Below are positions 1 to 6,772 of a stretch of DNA of 13,535 nt, piece by piece. Position 1 is the first letter of the stretch. Every line of letters begins with the position of its first letter. Origin of the DNA: Verrucomicrobiota bacterium (lineage in GTDB: Bacteria > Verrucomicrobiota > Verrucomicrobiia > Verrucomicrobiales > Akkermansiaceae). A program made the position numbers and the translations under genes. The notes below the pieces were generated by a model. The model had not been told where the DNA came from. It made no database searches and saw only the letters and a list, made by a program, of their open reading frames with translations. The stretch spans positions 1,516-15,050 of the forward strand of contig JAPLUJ010000133.1 in the NCBI GenBank assembly GCA_026397695.1. The letters are read 5' to 3'.

Positions 1-1282
1 GCAAGCGGACGATGCGTGTCGCCAGGGCCGGATCGGCACTGCGCTTGCGCTCGGCCTCGATCCGGATCTTCTCGCGGACTAACAGAACCAACAGACGCCG
101 CAGCAAGGCTTGCCGGATCGCCCGCGGGCTTGACGACATCATCTTCTGGAAGGTCGTCATCACGAAGCCGATGGCCCGTTGGGTGCTGGTTGTGCGTGTG
201 CCGTTGAAGGCACCGGCGGCCTCGTAGCCGGTGCGCAGGTATTGGGTGAGTTGTTCGTAGAACCGTTGTTCGCGCAGGGCGGGCTCGAAGCGCTCGGTAT
301 GGACTTGGCGGCGGACAAAAAGCGAGCGTCCATCGGCATCGGTGACTTCGCGCTTGGTGCGCCGGATCATCACCCGGTTGAGCAGACTGCGGTGCCTCAA
401 CATGCCTTCGGGCGAGTCGAACAATTGCTCGTCTAACAAAGAGATGAGCGACCAGAATTGGAACGGGTTGCCTTGATGAGGGGTGGCCGAGAGAAACAAC
501 AAATCGCGGCTGTGGCCGCGCAGCGCTTCCAACAACCTGTAGTTCTGCGTCGTCTGCGTCTTCTTGCCGTAGCGCAACCGGCTCACATGGTGTGCCTCAT
601 CCACCACCACGAGATCGAATCGCGGGGCGTTCAGGACCCGTTCCATGCGGTTTGGGCGCTTGCGCGTGTCGATCGACGCGATCACCCGCCGGTGCGATTC
701 CCACGAGGAAGCCGAGTAGTCCTGGAAGTCCGTGCCGAGAATCTCGAATTCGAGCCGGAAGCAATCGCGCAACTCGTTCTGCCAGTTCTTGACCAATCCA
801 GCCGGAGTGATGATCAGGATGCGGTCGGCCTCGCGTCGGGCCACCAGTTCGCGGATCACCATGCCGGTCTCGATGGTCTTGCCCAATCCGACCTCGTCGG
901 CGATCAACAGGCGGCGGCGGCGCATGCGGATGACTTCATGGGTGAGAAGGATCTGGTGCGGCAGCAGTTGGGTGCGGGCATTGCTCAACTCGCCGCCGGT
1001 GTTGCCGAGGGTGAATTGCCACGCCAATTGCTTGAGCAGAAAATCCCGCGGATCGTCATAGAGTCCGCGCTCCAGCCGTGTCCACGGATCAAGGGTCGGT
1101 TCGAGCCGCTGTAGCGGCAAAGTTTCCAGGCGGCGACCGCGATCCGCTTCGAAGACCACATCCGCCAGATAGACGCCCCCCGCCTCGCAAACGCGCAAGA
1201 CCTCGCCCACGCCGAGATCATAGCGACCGGTCACGCGCACTCGGCTGTTAGGTTGGATAGAGGATTCTTCGGTCTTGTTCAT
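1..1282 (-). CDS. SNF2-family anti-phage helicase, DrmD-like (partial, C-terminus beyond window)
   Basis: The frame is open without a stop from the ATG at 1282 to the window edge (427 codons). It encodes an N-terminal recognition region (about residues 1-105), then a superfamily 2 motor. Visible motifs are motif I DEVGLGKT near residue 129, motif II DEAH at about 228-231 and motif III SATPHQG at about 264-270. The helicase C-lobe would lie left of the window. Proteins of this type are ATP-driven DNA translocases found in DISARM class 1 (DrmD) and in DUF499/DUF1156 anti-phage operons. The gene shares strand and GC-rich codon use with the ATPase and PglZ genes 5.6-9 kb away, so it is probably the distal gene of the same ancestral operon. 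No Shine-Dalgarno site precedes the start. The ATG was chosen because the preceding frame yields no plausible conserved extension. A generic SNF2/RapA-like helicase is the alternative. Confidence 0.9.
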   Translation of the reverse strand, partial: MNKTEESSIQPNSRVRVTGRYDLGVGEVLRVCEAGGVYLADVVFEADRGRRLETLPLQRLEPTLDPWTRLERGLYDDPRDFLLKQLAWQFTLGNTGGELSNARTQLLPHQILLTHEVIRMRRRRLLIADEVGLGKTIETGMVIRELVARREADRILIITPAGLVKNWQNELRDCFRLEFEILGTDFQDYSASSWESHRRVIASIDTRKRPNRMERVLNAPRFDLVVVDEAHHVSRLRYGKKTQTTQNYRLLEALRGHSRDLLFLSATPHQGNPFQFWSLISLLDEQLFDSPEGMLRHRSLLNRVMIRRTKREVTDADGRSLFVRRQVHTERFEPALREQRFYEQLTQYLRTGYEAAGAFNGTRTTSTQRAIGFVMTTFQKMMSSSPRAIRQALLRRLLVLLVREKIRIEAERKRSADPALATRIVRL

Positions 1283-1308
1283 GAGGGTCAGGGTAGCTGG
1301 CCATGGCA

Positions 1309-1470
1309 TCAGTCAGTTGGTTTCGCCGCAGCGGGTAGTCGCAGCAGCGTGTCGGTATAATACGGCAACAATTTGTCGCAGGCCAGCCCCCAGCGCTTCG
1401 GGTCTTTCTGCTTCAGGTACCTCAGCCTGCCCGACACCCGCCAATCCGAGGAACGCGATGAATTCGGCGC
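1309..1470 (-). pseudogene. Possible C-terminal remnant of the gene that preceded the helicase
   Basis: A minus-strand frame ends with TGA at 1309, 26 nt before the helicase ATG, which is normal operon spacing. Its last 40 or so residues read like real protein (RYLKQKDPKRWGLACDKL, then YYTDTLLRLP) with GC-rich codons. Upstream of about 1470 the frame becomes implausible, being rich in Ser and Arg. I do not recognise the tail. It may be the C-terminus of the DUF1156-type methylase whose head lies at 4948-5007, or of another lost operon gene. The left boundary is approximate. It could also be chance. Confidence 0.3.
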
Positions 1471-1602
1471 TCTCCTGAGCATGGTTGGATCGCTTCTCAG
1501 AGGGGTAAGTTGGCAAAAAATGCGTTTCGGCCAAAAAGCGCCAAAATGACGCAGTGACTCATGCTGTCTGAAAGGGACCCGAGTGGACACACTGCGACCC
1601 AA

Positions 1603-1795
1603 TTATTTTTCGCCTAACCGATTGTTCAACAGTTAGATCCAGTCAATTTGGCAATTTGGACCGATTTCGGCTGGCCGGGGTGGGTAGTATTGAGCTGATT
1701 TGCCAAGGCTGGGAATTTGGGCTGGCACCGGGGCGATGTTTCGGATACGAAGACGCTACGCCGCCTTACATCTTTTCATGCGTACCACCCACCCC
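1603..1795. other. Intergenic stretch ahead of the hsdM remnant, with an 8-bp tandem repeat
   Basis: No convincing gene is visible here. The stretch is AT-richer than the helicase gene and contains two adjacent copies of CAATTTGG (1644-1651 and 1652-1659) and a small CTAAC/GTTAG dyad around 1615-1637. It presumably carries the promoter region of the former hsdM gene, which may now drive the methyltransferase. I could not identify a clear -35/-10 pair. Confidence 0.3.
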
Positions 1796-1912
1796 ATGGC
1801 CGACGACCACAAGAAGACTCTCCAAACCCAGCTCTGGAACATCGCCAACACTCGGCGCGGGAAGATGTGTGCGGATGGGAGTTTCGCACGACAAGCAACG
1901 CATTCCCTATGA
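1796..1912 (+). pseudogene. Truncated head of type I methylase hsdM, now a 38-codon ORF coupled to the methyltransferase
   Basis: From the ATG at 1796 the peptide begins MADDHKKTLQTQLWNIAN and continues TRRGKMCAD. This is the characteristic N-terminus of HsdM, the N6-adenine methylase subunit of type I R-M systems, which usually runs on as a DADEFRDYI-like segment. Similarity stops after about residue 27 (position 1876). Eleven unrelated residues follow to a TGA at 1910-1912, which overlaps the methyltransferase ATG at 1909 as ATGA. Only about 5% of a normal hsdM (roughly 500 codons) is left, and no hsdS or hsdR is visible. The remnant marks a recombination junction. Its ORF might act as a short leader that feeds ribosomes to the next gene, although the overlap may be accidental. 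Confidence 0.7.
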
Positions 1913-3234
1913 AAGCTAAAACTAAGCTCAACGGAAACGGATCAAAAACGAATCCTGCCGCGAAAGGCATGACGCCTGAAGTCTGGTCGTTCTTCAGCGG
2001 AGCAATGGGACTGGATATCGGGTTGGAAATGGCCGGTATTCACCCAACTCTTGCAGTCGAGATTGATCCTTGGTGCTGCAAGACCATTCGACGGAACCGT
2101 CCTTCGGTGACGCTTGTCGAGGATAGTGTCACGAAAATGACCGGTGCAGCTCTTCGCGAACTTCGTGGGTTCTCTGGCGATGTCGAACTGATGGTTGGAG
2201 GTCCACCGTGTCAGAGTTTTTCACCAGGCGGAAAACGAGCTGCGCTTAGCGACCCGCGTGGCAACCTCATATACGAATACTTCAGACTAATCAGTGAAAT
2301 TAGGCCCCGATTTTTCGTGATGGAGAACGTTGCGAACCTGATCACTGCGGCAATCAACCACCGCCCAATCAAGGACCGCCCAGGGAAGCATTGGAATCTT
2401 CGTGGCTACTCGAATGGCCGCCCACTGGCAGAGGACGGAGTTGCTCCGATGGAGGACGATGAGCTTTCCGGTTCGGCGATTCGCCAAATCCTTCAGGATG
2501 TCCAAAGCCTCAACTATCATGTGGTGTTTGGTGTCTTGGATGCGGCAGACCACGGGGCACCACAGCATCGTTTGAGGTTTGTGATGTTTGGTGCGCGGGA
2601 CGGATATCCTCCCTCTTTGCCAAGGCCAACTTACGGAGACTCTGACTTTGGTTTGTTGCCTTTCAGAACCATCAAAGACGCCATTTGGGACGTGCGCCTG
2701 AATCCGGGGTTACACAGCGACTATACAGACGACATGGCGGCATATTTCTCACTTGTCCCGCAAGGGGGGACTTGGCGCGATCTCCCAATTGAACTTCAAA
2801 AAAAAGGGCTCGGGCCAGCCTTTGAGTCAGGTGGTGGGAAAACAGGTTTTTTCAGGCGTTTGGATTACAACGGCCTTTCTCCCACGGTGACGACGAAAGC
2901 AAACCGAAAGGGAAGCGCAATGTGCCATCCTGAATTTGTGCGGCCGATTTCGGTTTTGGAGTGTGCCCGACTCCAGGGATTTCCAGACGACTGGGAAATT
3001 GAAGGCGCTATGAACCAGCAATATCAGCAGATTGGGAACGCGGTACCTACATATCTCGGGAAGGCGGTAGGGGCCTGTTTTCTCCCTCTGCTTCAGAACG
3101 AGGCCAAGGCAGTTGTCGCTCCGAGTCCCAAATGGGAACACTTGCTGGAAGTCGCAAGCGCGAGGCTTCGCCGTGCAGCCTGTAACAAACGAGGAAGAAA
3201 CTTAACCCCAGACTTATTTGATCTGCCAATATGA
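1909..3234 (+). CDS. Type II DNA (cytosine-5) methyltransferase
   Basis: The 441-residue protein carries the ordered C5-methyltransferase motifs. Motif I is FFSGAMGLDIG (about 28-38, SAM binding). Motif IV is GGPPCQSFSPGG with catalytic Cys101. Motif VI is ENV at 139-141. Motif VIII is QHRLR at 219-223. Then come a target-recognition region (about 240-325), motif IX SPTVTTK at 324-330 and motif X QIGNAVP at 374-380. It would transfer methyl from SAM to cytosine C5 in an unknown site, protecting host DNA from the adjacent nuclease. I chose the ATG at 1909 over the longer reading from 1717, because the extra 64 residues are the out-of-frame hsdM scar and resemble nothing. The stop overlaps the endonuclease start as ATGA, so the pair is translationally coupled. 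Lower GC than the flanks points to separate acquisition. Length is normal for the family. Confidence 0.95.
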   Translation: MKAKTKLNGNGSKTNPAAKGMTPEVWSFFSGAMGLDIGLEMAGIHPTLAVEIDPWCCKTIRRNRPSVTLVEDSVTKMTGAALRELRGFSGDVELMVGGPPCQSFSPGGKRAALSDPRGNLIYEYFRLISEIRPRFFVMENVANLITAAINHRPIKDRPGKHWNLRGYSNGRPLAEDGVAPMEDDELSGSAIRQILQDVQSLNYHVVFGVLDAADHGAPQHRLRFVMFGARDGYPPSLPRPTYGDSDFGLLPFRTIKDAIWDVRLNPGLHSDYTDDMAAYFSLVPQGGTWRDLPIELQKKGLGPAFESGGGKTGFFRRLDYNGLSPTVTTKANRKGSAMCHPEFVRPISVLECARLQGFPDDWEIEGAMNQQYQQIGNAVPTYLGKAVGACFLPLLQNEAKAVVAPSPKWEHLLEVASARLRRAACNKRGRNLTPDLFDLPI

Positions 3235-4415
3235 GCCTCCCTCTTCTCTATCTGCCATCGAGTCATCCGCTTAACGGCCTTCCAGAACCTCTGCGTCAAA
3301 AGCTGGCGGCGGCGCAGAGAAATCTTATTCATTACGAATTTCCGACAGCTGGCGCGATGTGCTCACGGGTGTTTGAAGAACTCCACATAGGTGTAACCGC
3401 TCCGAGTGATTTGGCAGACAGCGCAGTTAGCACCCTGGTTGATCTGCCATTTTTGCAACTGTCCAAACTCATGTTTGACATCCTTATCGGGGCAGGAGTT
3501 CCGGAAGCCTCTGTCGATACCCTTTCCAAAGCCGTTGCTCAGCGTGTCCAACTTCTCAGAGCATTTCCAGACCCGGACCAAAGTGACGTGCTTGACCCTT
3601 ACATTCTGGCGGCATCCCAGCAATTGCTTTTTGCAGGCGATTTCGGCCCAACGGTTAGCGCAGCTGTCTCCCACAAGGCGCTTATGATGATCGAAGGCTT
3701 GATAGGACATCTTCACGAAGATGTCCTCGGCGAAATGCGCGGAAATGTTCGCGCACCTGAGCCACGAGGTGAAAATCAGGAGCAAATCAGTCTCGAATCA
3801 AACCCGTTTCCGGGCGCAGACTTGGTTCAGCCGCCGTGGAGTGAGACTGTTCCTATGAGATTTCATCAAATAAAGAACAAGACTGGCTCAGCAAAGGGAG
3901 GAGATGGAAAACGCTTGGGAGACCAACTCATGCGTCTCAAGGAGACCTACGGGGGCGACATTTTTTATGATGCGCTTCTTGGGAACACCCTTCGAGGACA
4001 TCGCTCCCGAGCTGGCGTCGAAGCCGCAGCTCCTTCTGTGGTAGTTCTGGTTGGGGAGGCTGCATTTGAAGAATTGACGGCTAGCCGACAGGGACCGCAG
4101 CTCCTCCTCCGCGTCTATCAAGCGGCTTTCCAAGAGGTCGCTCGTAAGTCTGGTTATAACCTTGAGCAAATCGCCACGGCAATTCTTGAATCATTCCGCA
4201 CTCGGGCTGCCGAGCTTGGTGAAGGTTTTTTGGAGTCTGTGTTGCGGGTTGCGACAGCAGGGCCGAAAGGCGATCAAGACAGCCGACACTCATTGCATCG
4301 GAATTTAGACTCGGATTTTGTTCGAGAAGAACCCGGTACGCCAGGAGGATGGCTGTTTTCAGAATCCAAGCCCGCTGCCAATGTCACTTATCGCCGACCA
4401 AGGAAGCCGAAATAG
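3231..4415 (+). CDS. Putative type II restriction endonuclease, family unassigned
   Basis: The 394-residue product starts inside the methyltransferase stop codon (ATGA overlap), the standard layout of a coupled type II R-M pair. The N-terminal half is mostly helical-looking without recognisable motifs. The segment PGADLV at 194-199, followed by HQIKNKTGSAKGGDGKR at about 212-228, resembles a PD-(D/E)xK active site of the D...QxK kind, with Asp197 and Lys215 as candidate catalytic residues. That assignment is from pattern only. The role is inferred from position and this motif: cleavage of unmethylated copies of the site protected by the partner methyltransferase. I cannot name the specificity or a prototype enzyme. 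Base composition matches the methyltransferase and differs from the minus-strand genes on both sides. An R-M-associated protein of other function remains possible. Confidence 0.75.
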   Translation: MSLPLLYLPSSHPLNGLPEPLRQKLAAAQRNLIHYEFPTAGAMCSRVFEELHIGVTAPSDLADSAVSTLVDLPFLQLSKLMFDILIGAGVPEASVDTLSKAVAQRVQLLRAFPDPDQSDVLDPYILAASQQLLFAGDFGPTVSAAVSHKALMMIEGLIGHLHEDVLGEMRGNVRAPEPRGENQEQISLESNPFPGADLVQPPWSETVPMRFHQIKNKTGSAKGGDGKRLGDQLMRLKETYGGDIFYDALLGNTLRGHRSRAGVEAAAPSVVVLVGEAAFEELTASRQGPQLLLRVYQAAFQEVARKSGYNLEQIATAILESFRTRAAELGEGFLESVLRVATAGPKGDQDSRHSLHRNLDSDFVREEPGTPGGWLFSESKPAANVTYRRPRKPK

Positions 4416-4467
4416 GCGCACGCTGCTTTCATTACCGACGACTGCCCCCAGCCCGCAAGATGAACCG

Positions 4468-4500
4468 ATGAAACGAAACATGGATTTGATCAGGGAAATA
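4468..4500 (+). pseudogene. Eleven-codon head of a DUF2513-type gene
   Basis: The ATG at 4468 opens MKRNMDLIREI, which matches the near-invariant start of DUF2513 proteins (MKRDMDLIRKIL type). After position 4500 the sequence changes to an unrelated frame that ends at 4560. DUF2513 genes are small accessory genes of unknown function, common in mobile islands. This stump lies 52 nt after the endonuclease stop on the same strand. It probably came in with the R-M cassette and marks the cassette's right-hand junction. The match is short, so it is less secure than the hsdM remnant. Confidence 0.5.
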
Positions 4501-4502
4501 TG

Positions 4503-4709
4503 CTACCGGAGCACGCAGTTGTTGAATTCCCGTTGGGATTTCACACGCGCTTCCGCATAGGCATCGACTTCCCGGGCGACTTGTTCGTCCACGCGGCTCC
4601 AATAGGCAGGCCAGTCGATGGATTTGAACAATTTCCTGGCGTCCTCCACCACTTCCCGGGATGGTACCCCTGTTTCTCTTGGGGCGGGATTTGGTTGGGC
4701 TGTTGGCAT
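4503..4709 (-). CDS. Small hypothetical ORF (68 aa) or remnant
   Basis: This minus-strand frame starts at an ATG at 4709; a GTG at 4730 is also possible, and an in-frame TGA lies four codons before that GTG. It ends at TAG 4503-4505, beside the junction with the DUF2513 stump. The product begins MPTAQPNPAPRETG, then continues with a charged, probably helical segment (VVEDARKLFKSIDWPAYW, then VDEQVAREVDAYAEARVK). Codon use is plausible for the GC-rich neighbours. I do not recognise a family. It could be the tail of a longer lost gene or a chance frame. No Shine-Dalgarno site is visible. Confidence 0.3.
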   Translation of the reverse strand: MPTAQPNPAPRETGVPSREVVEDARKLFKSIDWPAYWSRVDEQVAREVDAYAEARVKSQREFNNCVLR

Positions 4710-4842
4710 GTTCGTGTCTGGTTTTCTCACATTCAGGGTTCAGGCGATGTTCGGGGTGGCCCTCAATGACCCGGCAGATTGGGATCGTTGGAACACAATC
4801 CGCCGTGACATCAGCAGGCATTTGCCCGACCTGCGACCCATT

Positions 4843-4866
4843 GAAGCATCTGAATCCGGGTGCTTC
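4843..4866 (+). other. Ten-base-pair hairpin in scar DNA
   Basis: GAAGCATCTG (4843-4852) and CGGGTGCTTC (4857-4866) can pair over ten positions with two G-U wobbles around an AATC tetraloop. The pairing is good only in plus-strand RNA. No U-tract follows, so it is not a typical terminator. It lies between the small ORF and the DUF1156 stump, and its function is unknown. Confidence 0.3.
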
Positions 4867-4947
4867 AAGGGCAAAAGACGCCGATGCCGGGCAATTCGCA
4901 TGATTTCCGGCACATGACGGACGGCGGGTCACCTCGGGAGAGCGGAT

Positions 4948-5007
4948 CGCCACCGCCAAACGGTTAATCTCAACAATCGGAAAGCTCTCTTCAATGGCGC
5001 GTTTCAT
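4948..5007 (-). pseudogene. Truncated head of DUF1156-type anti-phage DNA methylase
   Basis: From the ATG at 5007 the first 20 codons read MKRAIEESFPIVEINRLAV plus one residue, and match the start of DUF1156-domain methylases of anti-phage operons, where a FPIVEINRLA-like segment leads into a conserved FKPIYQMHKWFARR-like region. Here that region is missing. The frame stays open as junk to 4432 but carries no methylase motifs. The intact protein would be many hundreds of residues long and would modify host DNA for a BREX/DISARM-like system. The start overlaps the PIN toxin stop as ATGA, so it was once the next gene in a translationally coupled operon. The family call is from memory of the motif; the truncation is seen directly. 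Confidence 0.6.
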
Positions 5008-5519
5008 GGGACTAGGGGCAGATCATCCGGCCGGTAAACGATCCAACCCTGGGCGTCGTCGAAATGCCGGTCGGCGGTCGCGATTTCCCGGATGCCGAGG
5101 CGCTGGGCGACGGCGAGGAGGAGTGAGTCGTTCGTCATGAGGCTCCAGCGGCGCTGGATTTGCAGCGCCGCGATGAAATCGTCACGCTCCACCGGTTCGA
5201 TTTCCAAGGCCCCGTGGATGACGGCCGTGGTCAGTTGTTGATACTCTGAAAGTTGAGGGATGATCGCCGGCGACTTGGCGATCTGCCGGGCAGGATTGGG
5301 ACTGGTCACCAGGTTCTTGGAGCGGGCCTCTTCCATCATCCAGCCATGGCAGAGTTCGCCAAGCACCATGCTGGTGATGACGCCCTCGACCGCGCCATGG
5401 GCGCAGCGGCGGATCAACGATGCACATTGCTGCGATCGTTGGGACGAGGCGTAAAGGATGATGTTCGCGTCGATCATGACGCGCGCACCCGGGCGGATGG
5501 CATCGAGGTTCTGGGGCAT
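5004..5519 (-). CDS. PIN-domain toxin of a VapBC-type toxin-antitoxin pair
   Basis: The 171-residue protein has the acidic residues expected of a PIN ribonuclease: Asp17 in MIDANIILY, Glu55 in VLGELCHG, Asp131 in LMTNDSLLLA and Asp150 in ATADRHF. PIN toxins cleave tRNA or other RNA in a metal-dependent way and are held inactive by the cognate antitoxin. The start lies 2 nt after the antitoxin stop, and the stop overlaps the DUF1156 stump start. The length is somewhat above the usual VapC (about 130-145) because of an insert around residues 60-100. All four catalytic positions are intact, so the toxin is probably active. Confidence 0.88.
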   Translation of the reverse strand: MPQNLDAIRPGARVMIDANIILYASSQRSQQCASLIRRCAHGAVEGVITSMVLGELCHGWMMEEARSKNLVTSPNPARQIAKSPAIIPQLSEYQQLTTAVIHGALEIEPVERDDFIAALQIQRRWSLMTNDSLLLAVAQRLGIREIATADRHFDDAQGWIVYRPDDLPLVP

Positions 5520-5521
5520 GT

Positions 5522-5761
5522 TTACTGTTCGTAGTAATCGGCTTCCAGAATCTCGGCGAAGTCCCTATCAGGAATGCGGGACGGGTTGTTGAAGATGCGC
5601 AGGAGGGAATCCCTGCGCTGGTTGCGGCGGCGGTCATCCTTGAGGTAACGGGATACGGCGTCCTGAATGATTTCCGCCATCGGAATGCGTTCGGCTGCGG
5701 CGCGCACCTTCAGCGCCTGGAGCACTTCCTCATCGAGTTGGGTTCCTACTTTTACTTTCAT
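5522..5761 (-). CDS. Ribbon-helix-helix (CopG-like) antitoxin
   Basis: The 79-residue protein starts MKVKVGTQLDEEVLQALK and continues RAAAERIPMAEIIQDAV, a classic ribbon-helix-helix DNA-binding pattern: a short strand followed by two helices. Its charged C-terminal tail would wrap the toxin. It should bind the adjacent PIN toxin and repress its own transcription. I chose the ATG at 5761; the frame extends to an ATG at 5812, but that would overlap the Abi gene end and add 17 unrelated residues. It lies 26 nt after the Abi stop and 2 nt before the toxin. No Shine-Dalgarno site is visible. Confidence 0.78.
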   Translation of the reverse strand: MKVKVGTQLDEEVLQALKVRAAAERIPMAEIIQDAVSRYLKDDRRRNQRRDSLLRIFNNPSRIPDRDFAEILEADYYEQ

Positions 5762-5787
5762 GACAGGGTGAGAATGCAAATGATGTG

Positions 5788-6708
5788 TTAGGTTGTCGGG
5801 GAAGCGGCCCACAAGCGGGTGGCTTTCCAGTTAGAGGGGAAGCCCATTGGGGCCAAAGGCATCACCGGGTATTTCGCAAGAAGCGCATCAAGTCTGGCCG
5901 GCCATAGACTCGAGGGCGCGACGTCCTTCAGGAGGGATCGCAGAAGTGACAGAACGGCATAGATGCGGCGGTTATCCGGGACAAGCGGCGTCTGCCACAC
6001 CGGATCCTTGTGAGGGATCATCGGACGAATGGCGAGTTCCCGGTTCCATAGCCGGGCATGATGGGCGCACAGGTTCCGGACGTAACCCAGGCAAAGCAAC
6101 CAATTCTCAAGAACCTTGGCGGGTAGCCCGTACGCCTTGGCGATCTGCATCTTGTCGGCATGGTTCAGATTGCGGAAAAAGGTGAGCAGGTTTCCGAAAC
6201 TTGCCACTTCGGCGGCCATCCAGAGCGGCAATGCAAGCTCAGCCACATATTTGGTGCGGAAATGTTCGACGAAGGTTTCCTTGCTCTGCGCGGTGGACCG
6301 GTCGATATCCTCGATCATGCGGTCGTGGCCTGAACGTCCGTCGGGCTTGATGGTTGCAAAGGCCGGATGAAAGGCGGTGGGCTGACGATATCCAAATGGG
6401 CCGTAAGAACGCGCATGGAGTTCGACCATCGCGGTTCGCAACACCGCGATTTCAACCCGCTCGACCGCATCCAAAACAAGTAGGCGCAGTTGCCGATCAA
6501 AAGTGTAACGATCCCAGATCATTTCGAGAGTGGTGCCAGCGCGGAACCGGTCGTCTGCCTCCCGGAACGGATGCCAGTATCCGGAGAGGCGATAGTAGCT
6601 CACGCGGCGGAGCGTTGCTAGGAGTTGGTCCCTGTCTGTCATCAGACCTCGTGCCAACAGGAGGTCCGCCTGCTTTTCAAAAGAAAGCGCTGGCTTGGAG
6701 TAGTTCAT
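5788..6708 (-). CDS. Abi_2 family (AbiD/AbiF-like) abortive infection protein, HEPN-type
   Basis: The 306-residue protein shows the hallmarks of the Abi_2 family. There is an N-terminal SFEKQADLLLARGL segment and then YYRLSGYWHPF (about 38-48). A conserved middle region follows (TFDRQLRLLVLDAVERVE), and near residue 211 comes RNLCAHHARLWNR. Its R-x4-H (Arg211, His216) is the HEPN ribonuclease signature. Family members abort phage infection, probably by RNA cleavage. The length is normal. The start is set by a strong Shine-Dalgarno site 7 nt upstream, and the gene has its own promoter-like sequence. It heads a unit of Abi, antitoxin, toxin and the former methylase. Some AbiF-type genes are associated with a structured upstream RNA; I see a hairpin but no proof of such an RNA here. 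Confidence 0.9.
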   Translation of the reverse strand: MNYSKPALSFEKQADLLLARGLMTDRDQLLATLRRVSYYRLSGYWHPFREADDRFRAGTTLEMIWDRYTFDRQLRLLVLDAVERVEIAVLRTAMVELHARSYGPFGYRQPTAFHPAFATIKPDGRSGHDRMIEDIDRSTAQSKETFVEHFRTKYVAELALPLWMAAEVASFGNLLTFFRNLNHADKMQIAKAYGLPAKVLENWLLCLGYVRNLCAHHARLWNRELAIRPMIPHKDPVWQTPLVPDNRRIYAVLSLLRSLLKDVAPSSLWPARLDALLAKYPVMPLAPMGFPSNWKATRLWAASPTT

Positions 6709-6715
6709 GTGCCGA

Positions 6716-6723
6716 ACCTCCTT
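6716..6723 (-). promoter_or_regulatory. Strong Shine-Dalgarno site for the Abi gene
   Basis: Read on the minus strand, AAGGAGGT lies 7 nt before the ATG at 6708. It is a full anti-16S match and decides the start. It stands out because the other starts in this window, such as the ATPase, helicase and antitoxin, have no recognisable site. This suggests a different origin for the Abi gene. Confidence 0.8.
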
Positions 6724-6743
6724 TCCGCACTAGCTCTGGACGA

Positions 6744-6772
6744 CTTATCGCGAAGGATGAGCCCGATGTCAA
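6744..6772 (-). promoter_or_regulatory. Sigma70-type promoter for the Abi/toxin-antitoxin unit
   Basis: Minus-strand TTGACA (6767-6772) is followed, after exactly 17 nt, by GATAAG (6744-6749). The -35 is a perfect match to consensus and the -10 matches four of six. Transcription would start about 30 nt before the Abi ATG. The site follows directly after a terminator-like hairpin, which separates this unit from the ATPase-PglZ unit. Confidence 0.55.

Noticed and set aside
458..1114. 218-codon plus-strand ORF
   Set aside because: It lies wholly antisense to the helicase gene, whose motifs are unmistakable. The plus frame has no domain-like features.
1717..1908. 64-residue N-terminal extension of the methyltransferase
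   Set aside because: These codons are the hsdM scar read in another frame. C5 methyltransferase homology starts after the ATG at 1909.
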